A stretch of 64,000 bases of DNA from Salvator merianae (taxonomy: Eukaryota > Chordata > Lepidosauria > Squamata > Teiidae), in contig QVOM02000073.1 of the NCBI GenBank assembly GCA_003586115.2, positions 36,754,876-36,818,875 on the forward strand. Reading direction: 5' to 3'. Positions 1 through 11,934 of the stretch are shown here, one piece after another. Within the stretch, counting starts at the first letter, position 1; the number at the start of each line of letters is the position of its first letter. The notes under the pieces were generated by a model. The model searched no databases and was not told the origin of the DNA. It saw nothing but the letters and a program-made list of their open reading frames with translations. Made by a program: the position numbers and the translations under genes.

Positions 1-334
1 CGGCCGCGCTCCTCGCCCAGGCCTGCCCGGCGGCGGCCTCGATGGCCCTGCCTGCACGCATGCGCGCTCGCTGGCTCCGCCCACACGCACGCCGGCAGGC
101 CGGGCGACGAGCCCAGCCGCCGCGGGGCGACAAAGCGACGAGCACGTCTGTCGCCGGGCGGGCCGGGGTGACGAGTGTGGCCGCCGCTGGGCAGGCCGCC
201 CGGGGCGACGAGCGCGGGCGCCCGGGGCGGAGAGCGAGGGCGCCGGTGGGCGGGGCCTTGGCTTCAATTGGCCGGACGCCCCGGAAAACGCGCCGCCCGG
301 GGCGCTCCGCCCCCCCCGCCCCACCCTCGCTACG
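1..334. other. GC- and CpG-rich block
   Basis: Very high GC with abundant CpG, unlike everything that follows. Composition falls abruptly at about 335, exactly where the terminal segment of repeat family M begins. It could be the edge of a CpG-island promoter or first exon, or cargo inside a TIR element whose left end lies outside the window. The open frames here (42-428 and 175-375) are Arg/Ala/Pro/Gly-rich low-complexity translations of GC-rich DNA, and I do not call them genes. Confidence 0.6.
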
Positions 335-461
335 CCAGTGTGAGAACGAGCAAGTCCGAATTGAGTCTGTGTTAAACTGTAACTGTGGGAACAATCAGAA
401 GATGAATTCAGTCCTTGTACTCTTCTGATACAGATTAAATTTATGATGTCGGACCGCGGCC
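335..461 (+). mobile_element. Family M element, right terminal fragment
   Basis: The last ~127 bp of family M. It closely matches the right ends of the copies at 4527-5703 and 46877-47899, including the conserved stretch around GAACGAGCAAG and the terminus GACCGCGGCC. The body normally found upstream is replaced by the unrelated GC-rich block. Either this is a truncated copy, or a derivative that keeps the family terminus around different internal DNA. Confidence 0.75.
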
Positions 462-3445
462 TAAGTCTAAATCCTAAACCTTCAAAAGTCACACAAAATA
501 TAAAATTGTATCATACAATTTTGTTACTGATCCAGATTTTAAATCATTTTTTACATCAGATTTAGCTCCTCTTCAACAATAAAAGCCGGTTAATACCTCT
601 CATGACCAATCAGTTTTCTACTAAACAGACATCTCAGACCCCATATGAAAGTTATTAAATATTATGTTACACTGCAAATGAAATCAGATTCAATTATCTT
701 TATGCATATTCAATATCTACAAAGCTTTTTATTGCATTAGTTGGAGATATATTGAAATATTACTCTCAAAAATACAATTGGTCCTGAATTTAGAAAAGAA
801 AAAAAGGTAATCTCTATCTAAACTCCCAAGCTACTTTTATTTTTTAAACTAATTCATTTTTCTTTTTGCTTCACTGACACTTCCAAGTCAATAAATTCAG
901 TACTGGAAATAAAAGATATGGAGAGGAAAAAGCACATGAAGCTAGGTTTCCCAGTAAAACTCATGTGCAGTGTGTTCTGATTTAGGCCTGGGATCAACAT
1001 AATTGTAATAGACATTATGTGCTCATAAATACTTATTTTGGGAACTGGTCTGACATGGATTTTTTAAAAAAAATTATCATAAAATGTAATAGTTTGAGGG
1101 AAAGGCTAAAGCTATTTGATCAAGTATTTCCAGAAGAAAAGTCTGATACCTGGCAATGAAGTGAAATCTTGAGGTGCTTGATCAGTTGTAGGAGATTTCT
1201 GATTATGGAATTATTTGTAAATATTTGTTATAAGGATATTACTATAATTTTAAACTCTCCTGGTGTATATTCTGTATTAACTATGAATAAATGGTAAAAT
1301 ATGGTTATGCAATTTGATGATTTTAGGTAATCTCGGCAGCATTTGTTGGTAAGCAGTAGATGTACTTATAGGCACTGAACAGTTGCCACAAAAATAATCC
1401 ATCATAACTGTCTATAAAGGGCACTGCTTGTGGTTTTCTGAGGATTTAGGGCCCAGTCTCATTTACAAATTATTGAGAAGTACCTGAAGCTTCCCTTCAA
1501 CCCAACCTGGGCCACTTCCCAACATGTTAGGAAATAGAATATTTGTGCCAATTTCTCACACACATCTTTCCCAGGTGAAGGTGAAGGCATGGGATAGAGG
1601 AAGAGATTATGATGACAGGAAATGAAGACTGAGTTAGGGGCACAACATCCCCACCTTTAATATCTGAATGGTCATAGCTTCTCCATTCCTGAGCAAGATA
1701 ATAATATGATAATGTTACAGCATAGTCCTAAAGTAATTCACATGGGGCGTTTTTGCTCTTACCACAGTAGAACATTCTAACTAGCAGGGTTTAGGCCAGT
1801 CAGGATTGAGTATGGTGAGGAGTATTTGCACTGTCAGTGCTAGAACACTCCTTGAGCTGACCAGCTGAGGAAGAAGTGTGAATAGGAGTACACTAGTTAG
1901 GTAGCTGGGTTCAGAACCAAAGGAGCCATGTCCAGAGATGTGTCCAAAATGCCACCACATTCTGAACCCAAAAGTCTGAAACTAGGTTCAAACCATCTGT
2001 TGGCACAGCCACACCTGTACACTCCATGCCTTCTTGCCTTCCAAACCCAGAAGAGATGTAAACGCACCTTTCCCAATCCTCACCTGATGGCCGTAGTCAG
2101 CTTCCAGACTACAATTTTCTTGACCGACACTATTTGGTTTCAGGTAGGCTTCAGGTGGGCTTCAATGAGTTTCCGGCCAGCTGGAACTGTTTGCAGGTGC
2201 AAATGCTCTGTTCCAGCAACCAACCTGCAACGTTCCACTCACTAAGTGCGAACAGGCCCCTTAAATTCAGTGGGGCTTGCAGCCTGCTAAGTGGGCATAC
2301 AAAAAGCTAATATGTCTTTGAAGCTTCTGCAAAACTCTACAAACTCATGAAAGAATCATTTAGGAAAGGGGCAATGTACTTTCCCAAGGTGTGAGAAGCT
2401 GGCTCACCACTACAGTAATGTCACTGATACCTAGGAGATACTTACATAATCTGTTTTGCAATATGTCAGATGACAAACTGAGATTGATTCAGACACATGA
2501 AATAATAGTCATGTACTTTACATTTCTTTCTAATTGCTCAGGTCAGAAGAGTTAAAGGAGATTGGCATTTGCAAGAAATGCTAATGGGTAGAAAGTATGT
2601 TGAGATGTTTTGTTTGAGTGTGTCTGTGTCTACATGCAGATATGGGTGGGGTTTCCAACCATGGAATGCCAGAGGTTGTTGCTTGTAAGGATGAAGCATG
2701 TTTTCAGTTCTGTGCCAAGGCCTTAAACTAGAAAAACAAGGGAGACTGATGTACTGTACGGTGAGAATAATTTCAAGCTCCTACACACCCAGTTTCTTGC
2801 ATGAGTAATTACTAAAGTTTTACTAGATCACTAGAGTAAATTTAAGTGTGCTAGAAATATGAGCTTATATAGATACGTCTTCCATATACAAATCAGCTAT
2901 CAAAGAGCTTGAAAATGTTTCCTTCTTATAATTGTATGTCATAACCTAGCTCTGCTGCAGTAACATAAATCACTTTTTATTATGGGACACATGCACAAAA
3001 TCTGTGAATTTAATATAGCTGCAAGGAAAAACCTGCCACTTTTAACTTAATGAACTTTAAGGCACCTGTAGGCAAGATCTGCATTATGTAGTAATGGCAC
3101 CATCAGATGGCCTGATTGAGTCACCTACCACAAAGAGATGGAAAGCATTGTCAGAAAGGTTTCTCACACAAAGCACTCTGACAGTGCTTTCTTGCTGCCT
3201 TCCTGCCCCATTACCCTGTGAACACTTGCCTTGAAGTGCGTGCTTCATGGCTGCCTGACCCTATATTCACCGATGAAGAAAATAGCTGATTTCTGGGGCT
3301 ACTCCCTGTATTTTTGATAATAAGACTGAGCAGAAACATCTAAGCTGTACAACAAAAAATTTCCTGGCTTTGCCATTTGTGCAACTGCAAGTAAATAAGT
3401 GTGTGAGCAAGCTGCAGGATCTGCCATTGCACAGATCTTGACTTA
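462..3445. other. AT-rich stretch, no gene recognised
   Basis: Mostly AT-rich unique-looking DNA. The only open frame over 100 codons (1928-2245) has no recognisable domain and overlaps a TIR-element fragment. No splice-bounded coding segment, RNA gene or long tandem repeat was seen. Confidence 0.5.
2090..2260 (+). mobile_element. Fragment of a GGGCCTGTTCGCA-ended TIR element
   Basis: Ends in GTGCGAACAGGCCC, the right terminus of families H and K. Just upstream is a small hairpin with a GGAAC/GTTCC outer stem and a TTTGCA/TGCAAA inner stem. No matching left terminus was found, so the left limit is approximate and this is probably a truncated copy. Confidence 0.45.
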
Positions 3446-3834
3446 GGGCTATTCTGCACTTGCTGGTGTTTCTTACACCAGGTATAAGAAACACCATGGT
3501 ATTCTCCATATGCACATGGAGCATAATCCAGATCAGGGCCCCCCTGATCTGGATAAGCGGTAGTACCCAGCATCTGGATTGCTGGTAGTACTCAACTTCA
3601 AGGATGGACTACTGGGGGACCCATTTGGTGGCACACCAAAGCACACCATCAAACTGGGTGTTCCACGGTGCTTCCAAAACTAGCTTCAAAACCAGAGCAA
3701 GGCCTGATCTGGACCAGTGCTGCTATACAAACAGCACTGTTCCAGACCATGTCTTGCTGTGGTCCAAACCAGCAGGCCTCACTGGTCCAGACCCACTGGT
3801 TCAGATCAGGCAAGTCTAAGTCTAGAAATGCAGC
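3446..3834. mobile_element. Hairpin-rich TIR element (P-like ends)
   Basis: Left end GGGCTATTCTGCACTTG resembles the family P terminus. The right end, read in reverse, is GCTGCATTTCTAGACTT. The flanks are TTA on both sides (3443-3445 and 3835-3837), consistent with a 3-bp target duplication. Internal hairpins include an 11-bp stem (GGTGTTTCTTA with its complement) and a perfect 13-bp stem at 3526-3538 with 3542-3554 around a 3-base loop. The 71-77 codon open frames here are fortuitous. Confidence 0.6.
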
Positions 3835-4526
3835 TTAAAATCAGAATCTTCATTAGTTTACATCTCAGCTCAGTTTATTATTGTTATGGTGGCTGTTTGG
3901 TTATGATTCTCAGTCATCTGGGCTGTTCAATCTCAAAATAGCCAATACAGTAGACAAACCTAGATATGAAATCTTATCCATGTTAGCAGTTCCCACAGCC
4001 CTAGACCATTGCTGCCAGCACTATGTTTCTGCATGGTGGTGTGAAGAACCAGAACGCAACCTGGCCCACATGAGAGATCATTTAAAAGTTCTCCCGGGAG
4101 TGGGCCAGATATGACGGCCATGCGGCCAGCATGTTCCCCAGCAGACTGAGCCTCCCACACAGTACATTGATGTGGGATCTCAGTTGATCTCATAGACCCA
4201 GCACACATATGGCTTGGTTCTCATGAACCATACAGTTTTTTGCAGCACATAGTTTTCCTTCATTTTTGATTGTAGAATGTCCCTTCATTCTATTCTCAGC
4301 AGATAAGCAATTTATCCAAAGGAACATGGCATGGATTTTACCACTGAAGTCTTTGTTGAATATCAGAAATTATTACTGCAAACCATGATGTGACTTGAAT
4401 AAATACTTTCTGACTTCCCATTAACATTTTCCTTTTTCCATCTTAAGAAAACATATTTGGAATAAACTCATTCAACAATGGAGCAAATGCAGGGAAAGGC
4501 ATGGCCTTCATGGTTTAGATTACATA
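3835..4526. other. No gene or named repeat seen
   Basis: Mixed-composition DNA. The short open frames on both strands overlap one another and show no domain. Confidence 0.4.
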
Positions 4527-5703
4527 GGATGTGTTCCGCCTTGGCATTTAATCAGTTCCTGCTGGCCCGAAATGATCTTGCCTTTCTGTAGTTTTTCTGG
4601 ACTAAATTGGCGAAATCCAGACTACTTTGCATTCGGATTTAATGAGTTCTCAAGCCGTTCCAGATTGCTAGCCTGCTTTACTTTGCGATGTGAGAACAGG
4701 GAAGGAGACTATTTGGGAAGGACCATACTTTTCGGCGTGTGTGCAGAGGGAGGGCTTCCCATTTTCTGCTGTCCAATGACAGTCTTTGTGGTTGGGCAGG
4801 AATCACAGTAGTTTCTTCTGCCTCCATTATCCCCCCTTCCGTTGCTGCCAGGAGAAAAGAAAACCATCCTCCTTTTTACTTTGCTAAGCTGCAGTCCTTT
4901 CTCTTTCTTTATCCCCCATTCGACACTGCCAGGAAGAAATTAAAGGCTTCCTCCACTTCCGTCTGCTGATTAAACCAAAAAATAAACTGCACCTGTTAGG
5001 TTGCAGTCCTCTTGCCCCAACGAAGAACCCACTCAAGATCAGTTTTGCCGTCGGCAGCACACAGCTACACAGTGGGGACATATGCCACTGCGGATGTCTC
5101 GGGGGGAGATGAGGCAGAGTCCATTTTGCTGGCCATGAACTGCACTATCACGATAATAGAGCCCCCCCACGTTCCCTCCCCACGTTTCCCCTTCTTCACA
5201 GACCTCTCCCTGCTTTTGTGCTACTTTTAAATTGTGCAATTGAGCAAAAGTGCGCTTGCAAGGGAGCAGAAATTGCCATCTGCTGTTTAAGAAGCTTAAT
5301 TGTGCAGTAATATGGTTTTAAAGTTCTGCTTGTATAGACAGAGGCTGTAGGGGGAAGAAGGAGCAAATGGCAAATGACTAGTAACACTGCTAAGTGAATC
5401 CATGTTCTGAGGCAGCAGCGGGGACATATGGAAAGCGGAGCTTGACTTGCCCACCCCTGTGAAGTCAAAATTTGAACCTTGGGACTGCAGCCACTCACTG
5501 ACTGCACAGGGAGGAGAATTTGACGAGGGGTGGAGGCAGAAAAGGAACTGTTTCTCCGTTCCAAGCACAGGAAATATCAGTGTGGGAACGAGCAAGTACG
5601 AATTGAGTCCGTGTTAAAATATAACTGTGGGAACAGTCAGAAGAAGAATTCAGTCCTTGTACTCTTCCAATATGGATTAAATTTACAATGTTGGACCACG
5701 GCC
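4527..5703 (+). mobile_element. Family M TIR element, short form (copy A)
   Basis: About 1.18 kb and collinear with copies at 24942-26130 (reverse) and 46877-47899. The left end reads GGATGTGTTCCGCC and the right end GGACCACGGCC, diverged versions of the family TIR. The flanking triplets (ATA, TCA) are not an exact duplication, so the insertion is older or its edges are damaged. It lacks the ~370-bp internal segment of copies B and C. It has no transposase-like coding sequence: the 5196-5564 and 5296-5595 open frames match no domain and recur in other copies only because the DNA is shared. Confidence 0.8.
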
Positions 5704-5778
5704 TCAGTCTTTACTCATATGATCACCCCAGATACTTTTAAGTTACCTCCTGCCCCTTCCAGTAGGTACAGTTAATCT

Positions 5779-5860
5779 TTTGGACTACAACTTCCGTTAT
5801 TCTTAGCCAAATGCTCCATTGAACACTGTGGCAAAGGATAATGGGGATCACAGTCCAAAG
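5779..5860. mobile_element. Short palindromic MITE (TTGGACTACAACT type)
   Basis: An ~82-bp imperfect palindrome. The left arm begins TTTGGACTACAACTTCC and the right arm ends ATCACAGTCCAAAG. It resembles a short self-complementary repeat common in amniote genomes (actacaactcccat type). Partial relatives lie at about 7053-7107 and 24455-24512. Confidence 0.55.
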
Positions 5861-7514
5861 AAAGGGAAAATTTTTAGATGTCTTGGGATGTCTTTTAGTC
5901 TGAAGGATGCTTAATGCTAGGGATAACCTTCTATTACACAAAATAAAATGACTGTCTTAGGCAGCAGAAGCTATGTGGCAGCATGAACTCCCTCTTTTGG
6001 AGAATATTCATGGGAATGATAAAGATCTCTCCTTGTCCAGTAAACTAGCTGTGGCTTCAGTGTTCACTGCCGGTTCCCTCAGCTTCTAGTCATGGATCTG
6101 TAAAGGGTACTTCTTGTCTTTCACCCCAGGCAGAAAAACATATATCACATTGCCTCTTCTTAATACATATTCAGTTGTTCTTTCTGTGCAGGTTTGTTGA
6201 TCCACAGTTTATTCCAGCGAAGATTTGATCCCCAATACTAGGACTGGGGTAAAGAGAGAGAGACCGATATATGTAAGGCTTCATAAACTATATGCAAGTT
6301 TCTTTACTTTTAACATTTATAAGGCCCTCTCTTAAACAGTCACAGAAAGAAGCAGTCACAAGTTGACTCATCTGCGTTGCTTTTATCATGTTTTCTTGGT
6401 ATGTTCCATCAACATCATTACGACATAGTATAATTTTGAAACTTGTTGCATGGCGACCACAGAACCAAGTGGACACCCCTCTAGGTTTTATAAAGCAAGT
6501 GCTTTCCCCTTTTGTGGCTTACAGTTATTGCAATAATTACACAAAAATGCAGCTAATGTTTGGATCTGTCTCCTTTCCTCCAAAGGAATGTGGATGAGGC
6601 TTGACTGTGCATCGTGTAAATAGTTAACAAAAATAAAATTATCTAATCCCGCAGAAAGAATAGTTTGGCTCACACATATAAACACAACATAATAAAACAA
6701 GGGTTGGCTGGGCATAGCTTAATAAGGTGTCTCACTTGCCAGCCAAACCACTGATTATATTTAAACACTAAACAAGAGATTGGTCAATTCCCAGGCTTCC
6801 CCTGAATGAAGAGCGTTTGGTTGCATTCCACATTCTGCCTTGTTCAGACAAAAGTATTAAGTCTGATGTCAGTTTGTGATTAGAAATGTGGTGGGAAAGG
6901 GAGGGAATATCAAAGCTCTGCAAGATGATTTACCTCCCACAACCGTTTCGTCTGTTATATAATTTTGACACACCCTAAAAATATTCCATGTGGGAAGCAT
7001 ATTTCAGAAGGCTTAGAGCAGCTCTCTAGATTTTGACACAAAGCTCTCCAGTTATTGCTAGACTACGGTTCCCATCATTCTTTGCAATTTGCAGTGCTGG
7101 CTGGCTGGAGTTGAGACTGTCATTCAGAAGCATTGGGAGTGCTGCATGTTAGCTGCCTCTTTTCTAGAATAAAATGCTTTTATGCAGGTAGGGATCAAGC
7201 AGACTTTTTTAAAACAACAAAGGAAGAATCCTGGTGCCTTTATTAAGTGTTGGTGGGTGTGGATAAGAATCAATGGAAGGATTACCGTTACTTGAATGTC
7301 AAGGGCTCATATATCTGCAATGTTACAGACTCCAGACAGCCATCACACTTGAGAGAGAAGGCAGTTTATGCTTGGTTAGAAGGACTCTAGAGATCCCACA
7401 TCCATGTACAAACCAAAAAACAACTGGCTGTTGTCTGTAGGCCACTCAGAGTAGGATTTGACACAGACTGTTCCCTGAGACTGGTGGTCTGGATTCCTCA
7501 AGGAGGGAATCAAA
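5861..7514. other. No gene recognised
   Basis: AT-rich to mixed sequence. A partial relative of the ACTACAACTCCCAT palindrome sits at about 7053-7107. No exon-like segment was seen. Confidence 0.45.
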
Positions 7515-8002
7515 AGGCCTGTTCGCAGTTTGTACTAGTGAGCATCTGAGACACTTGCTAACAAAGTGCTCTGCACTTCATGGAGGCCCTCATGGCTCGG
7601 AGCAGCATTATGCTGCTCCCAATCACAACTAGCTCTGGAGCACAAATTAGTGCTCCGCACTTTTCCAGGAGCTGATAGTCAGCTCCCGGAAAAGTGTATT
7701 CACACCTGTTTCCAGGTGCAAATGCACAGCTGTGCCATGCTGCGCTCAGCAACTGCACCTGCACAATCACTTGATTGTGCCTGCATGCACCTGTGTGTTG
7801 CATGGTGCTGCTGGTCTCCATGGCAGCAGCTGGTCACCTCCCCGCTGCTGATATGGTGAGCTTTGAGCAAGGAGATCAGCATTCACACCACAAAGGCTGG
7901 TCTCCTGCTCATAGTGCAGACTAGGGCCACGCAGTGCAGACAGTGTCTGTGCTGCATGGGCAATAATTATCATGTTCTAACATGGCAAATATGAAAACGC
8001 CC
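7515..8002 (-). mobile_element. Family H string-of-hairpins element (H1)
   Basis: 488 bp bounded by AGGCCTGTTCGCA and, in reverse, GGGCGTTTTCATA, with exact AAA flanks at 7512-7514 and 8003-8005. Several serial hairpins are visible. There is a 9-bp stem GGAGCAGCA/TGCTGCTCC (7599-7619) and a 7-bp stem GGAGCAC/GTGCTCC (7637-7656). There is also an 18-bp stem with one mismatch (7658-7675 with 7679-7696, 3-base loop), and a 10-bp stem with one wobble pair around a CAGCATT motif near 7879-7912. The right part aligns with H4 and the left hairpin with H2. The many short open frames on both strands reflect this symmetry, not genes. Confidence 0.75.
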
Positions 8003-8199
8003 AAAATTTACTCATTAATCACACTGCCCCTGGTAGATGATACATATTCTGGTCATCACATTGTTGGAGTGCCAGGCTTAAAGTCAGAGTTCTGTTTCTT
8101 TTAGTTCTTATTATCATCAGGTTGCTATCAGGCATTTCTGACCAGACTCCTTATTGCAGTCCTCAGATAACTGCACTAGCTACCTTCCCACTCCTCGGT

Positions 8200-8480
8200 C
8201 CAATTGAAAGTTTTCATTCTGAATTTTAAAGTCTTGAATGACTTGGGACCTAAATACCTGAAGTGCCTTCTCCTATACAATCCTGCTCATCACCTGAGAT
8301 CTTCTGAGGAAGACCACTTGAAAATACCATACCTCTATAACATTGCTGGCTTGCTGGCTAGAGAGATGGCCTTCTCCATGGTGGCCACCAAGCTTTGAAT
8401 CAGTCTTCTCTCAGAGATATGCCATACTTCTCCATTGTTCACCTTTTGGCATTTAGTAAAAATATCTCTGTCCCAGTGGC
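8200..8480 (+). pseudogene. L2 LINE ORF2 C-terminal fragment
   Basis: Translation gives a remnant of the C-terminal region of L2-type ORF2, with the patterns LNDLGPKYLKCLLLYNPA and LRSSEEDHL. These match the better preserved L2 at 43613-43864 (LGSKYLKECLLPYQPA). It has stops, lacks the reverse transcriptase core and ends before the AAAT tail, where a family G element follows. It is a dead 5'-truncated copy. Confidence 0.8.
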
Positions 8481-8492
8481 CTTTGATAATTA

Positions 8493-8932
8493 GGCCCCAT
8501 CCCAACAGGGCCTAAAACGTGGGATTATCCCAGGACTGTATTGGGACTGACGCACATATCTGTGGCAATTCTAACATAGCCCTGCAAAAAGGGGTGAAAT
8601 CCTGCATTATCTCTATTTGGAATAAACCAACTCCCACTGCCGGTTTCCCCTGAATAGCAATGCCACTTACCCGTCTGGACACTTGCTTTTGCCACGGGCC
8701 TAGAGGAAAATGGCCCCTGCAGGTGCTGAATCTGGGTGATCGCTCACTTCCAGGTAGTTCACGTCATCAAAATATTCAGAAGACGAGGCCTTGCCATCAT
8801 GGGAGCAAACCTACACACAGGTTATGTGCCCACGCTTGCCCCATGATGTTGCCCTGCTATCTGGCAGGGGCGGCAAAAAGTAATCATGGGATCCAAACAA
8901 GATCCTGCATTTTCCTCTCACCATCTGGAGGC
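8493..8932. mobile_element. Family G TIR-like element (copy G1)
   Basis: Collinear with 19471-19916. Shared landmarks are AGGGCCTAAAAYGTGGGAT near the left end, CCTGTCTGGAC or CCGTCTGGAC in the middle, GCTTGCCCC, and TTTTCCTCTC followed by CATCTGGAG at the right end. Left-end hairpins are built on GTGGGAT/ATCCCA. No coding sequence is recognised. It sits directly between an L2 fragment and a CR1 3' end. The edges are approximate: flanks TTA and ATA are not identical. Confidence 0.6.
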
Positions 8933-9625
8933 ATAAGAACATAAGAGAATTTCTCTCTATCCAACTTATCCCATGCATGATTTTATATACTTAAATGCTG
9001 TTTTTCAAGGCTGAAGAGACCAAGACGTTGCAGCCTGATTTCGTAAGAAAGGTATTCCAGCCCTTTGATCATTCTGTTTGCCCTTTTCTGCACCTTCTCC
9101 AGTTCCTCAATATCCTTTCTGGGGTGAGGTGACCAGAATTGTACACAATATTCCAAGTGGGGACTCACCATAGATTTATAAAGAGGCACAATGACCCTTG
9201 CTGACTTGTTTTCTATTCCCTTCCTAATTACCCCTAGCACTGAATTTGCTTTTTTTTTACTGCCGCTGCACACTGGGTTGATACCTTCACTGAGCTGTCT
9301 ACCAGAACCAAAAGATCCTTTTCCCAGTTTGTCACAGAACGTTTGGCCCCCATCAGTTTATAGGTGTAATTGGCATTCTTTGCCCCGATGTGCATCGCTT
9401 TGCACTTACTAAGATTGAAGTGCATTTGCCACTTCATTGTTCATTCACCCAATGTCAAAAAATCCCCCTGGAGCTCTTTACAATCACTTTCAGTTTTTAT
9501 TACCCTGAACAATTTAGTGTCATCAGCAAACTTTGTTAACTCACTACTTACCCCGTGTCAAAATCATTTATGAATAAATTAAAAAGCAGGGGTCCTAATA
9601 CTGAACCTTGTGGGACCCCACTTCT
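8933..9625 (-). pseudogene. CR1 LINE, 3' part of ORF2 and 3' end
   Basis: On the minus strand this encodes the end of a CR1 reverse transcriptase ORF2. It includes a stretch like FNLSKCKAMHIGAKN and, further on, VPLYKSMVSPHLEYCVQFWS, RANRMIKGLEYLSY and RLGLFSLEKQ, which are typical CR1 C-terminal patterns. The frame is broken, and the polymerase active-site region is absent or only partly covered. The 3' end next to 8935 has a short CATAAGAACATAAG repeat, as CR1 tails do. It aligns with the CR1 at 49.2-51.5 kb. Confidence 0.85.
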
Positions 9626-10132
9626 GTTTTACTGTCTTATTGTTTTCCCCACCTGCGTTATTGATGAACCTTTTCTTTTTAGCTTTAAATTTTAAATTGT
9701 TTTACCTAGTCTTTGTTTATCTGTTACTTCTTGAAATTTCAGTGTAGTGTAATATAAAAATATTAAATAAATAAATAAAAAGCCCTAAAACCTAAGTAGG
9801 CCATTGATTCACCACCTATGATACCATTCAGTCCTACAGGCCTCCTGCCTTTGTTATTCTCCTTCCTCTTTAGAAGTAAGAAGAGATGATCAAATATATT
9901 TAAACAACTATAAATTTATTTATTTATTTAAATATTTATAGACTGCTTCCAATTAAAATAGAATTTCAAAGTGGTTTACAGAGAATAAAAAGTCTAAGTA
10001 GTTCTCTCCCTTCTCTGCATTGCCATTAGGGTTTTCTAGGGGTAAAATCCTAGAATCTGATTCTCCTAAGCATGTGAGGAATACATTTTCTTGATGACAT
10101 ATATTTACAGTTAAAGTTGGAACTAACACTGT
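9626..10132. other. AT-rich stretch with LINE-like tails
   Basis: No gene. AAAT-type tails at about 9760-9779 and a TTTATTTATTTA run at 9915-9940, followed by a segment like the reverse of an L2-type tail (GTGGTTTACAGAGAATAAAA), suggest remnants of LINE 3' ends in opposite orientations. Confidence 0.45.
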
Positions 10133-10681
10133 GGCCCTTTCTGCATGGAACGTTATCCCATACTATCAAAGGTTCCAGGGGCCGCCCTTTCACACACTAG
10201 CCTGGGACAAGGGAGGCCCTGCCCCTTTTTAGCACATTCTGGCCACACAGGACAAAGCATAGAGAGGGATAGGATGCCCAAAATGGCACCCTGTCCTGCT
10301 CCACCATAGACTTTGATGACAAGGTCTGCTGGCATGTTAGTGAGGCCAGCCCAGAACAGTGCATGGGGCCCCCTGTTCCAGGATACAAGGGGCCCATTTC
10401 AGTGGTACAACAGGGAGTGCCACCAGAACACATCTACCCTGGGAACTCTGAAGGCCAGGAACATTTTTTCATGGTCTTCAGAGGCCCCAGTACTGGCTCT
10501 GAAGTTAGCCCAGCCTTTGGATCCAGAGGCAGGGCATGGAATGGGATGGGATGAGCCATCTCAGTGCGAACAGCACTGTTCCATTCTAGAAGTGACCATT
10601 CCAGCAAGGGATGGGTTGCAAATCCTGGGCCGGGGTGCCCCACCCTTTCCTGGGATACTTAAGGTAAGTGCAAAAAGGGGG
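10133..10681. mobile_element. Candidate TIR element with P-like ends
   Basis: The left end GGCCCTTTCTGCATGG matches the family P terminus. The right end reads, in reverse, CCCCCTTTTTGCACTTACC. Flanks TGT and TAT differ by one base. The interior is GC-rich with short inverted repeats around GGGGCC and CCAGGAAC. The 126-codon open frame at 10313-10693 runs across it without any recognisable domain. Confidence 0.5.
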
Positions 10682-11934
10682 TATGTGATATGACTACTGT
10701 GCATGTCTGTGCTCAGAACAGCCATCACTTGATTTGTAATCCAGCTGAGAGGATCTACACTTTTCCTTCCCCCATGTTGCCATTTCACCTTAGCCACTTC
10801 TAGTATTTCCTAACACAATTAGCATTTCCCCAACAGCTACACTAGGCTAAGACTCACTGCAGGAATTTATTCCCAAGTCAGGGTAAACCTTAGGAAGTTC
10901 TTGAATTTTTCATCTCTTCAGGTATTCCCCCTCTATTTTTTCCTCTTCTGCTTTGCTCCCACATCAGAAGAACGATTCTTTTCAAAAGACAGCCAGACTT
11001 CACAAATAGTAAGTTAAAATGAACCAGATAAGGAGAACCTTGATTGCTGTGTGAAATCTATGTCTTATCTTTGCATTAAAGTGACATGTATACAGTACTA
11101 TTACTATAGTAACAAAGGCCCTATCTAAACTAAGGGCTAAAAGCTCAGCTGTGAAATCAGAGCTCCAAATCTAATTGTCAAGCGTTACTACAGAACAAAT
11201 GTCAGATTTCACAAAGGTTCCTTTTCTGAGGTGATGGTCACTAGCACTTTTGTTGTGATACACAGATTTTAAAAAATGTACTTTTCCTTATCATCCATTC
11301 TGGCATTATTGATCCTTCCTTCCCTGGTCTGTAGCCAAAGTGACAACTGGGAGGGGCTTTAATGCACATGCCAGAGCTCATATACTAATTTTGGGGCTTG
11401 TGATACTCCCATGTAAACCTACCTGCCTGCCTGCCTAGATAGCTAATTTTCAGAGTCTATTGAAATAGCTCTGGAGAATGTGCCGGTTTCTAAAGAAAAT
11501 CTTCAATGCTTTATAAACTTTCTGTAGCCCAGTGAGAACTAAAAGACAATCATGGCATCCATTCAGTGAATGACAGCCCTTTCTCATATCCCTTTTCTTG
11601 GCCAAGGTACCATTTCTAATCATGATTTGCCCCCACAATTATAGATAGGTTCTTTTTCTACCTGATTGTCATGTCATGCTTTTTCAAAATTGTAGAATAA
11701 ACAGTCTCAGAGTCATTTCAGTTCTTGGTGTAACTAAAATTACAATATTATTTGTTTCCAGAATCTTTTCTGCACTTATTGGTAGTCTAGAATAAACTGC
11801 TATATAATCATCTTCAGGACCTCTTTTGTCTGCATGCGGGTGTGGGCCAGAGAAGCCCTGCCCACCACTAGTATTCTTCATCAGCAACAGATAGAGCACA
11901 ATCCAACTCCTGATCTGGATCACTGGTAGTCCTT
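10682..11934. other. No gene recognised
   Basis: Mixed DNA. Near 11880-11935 there is a short segment (AACTCCTGATCTGGATCACTGG) resembling the interior of the 3446-3834 element, immediately before family M copy B. Confidence 0.4.

Noticed and set aside
1..334. First exon of a protein-coding gene
   Set aside because: Base composition alone suggests a CpG island. No splice donor, start context or conserved peptide could be supported.
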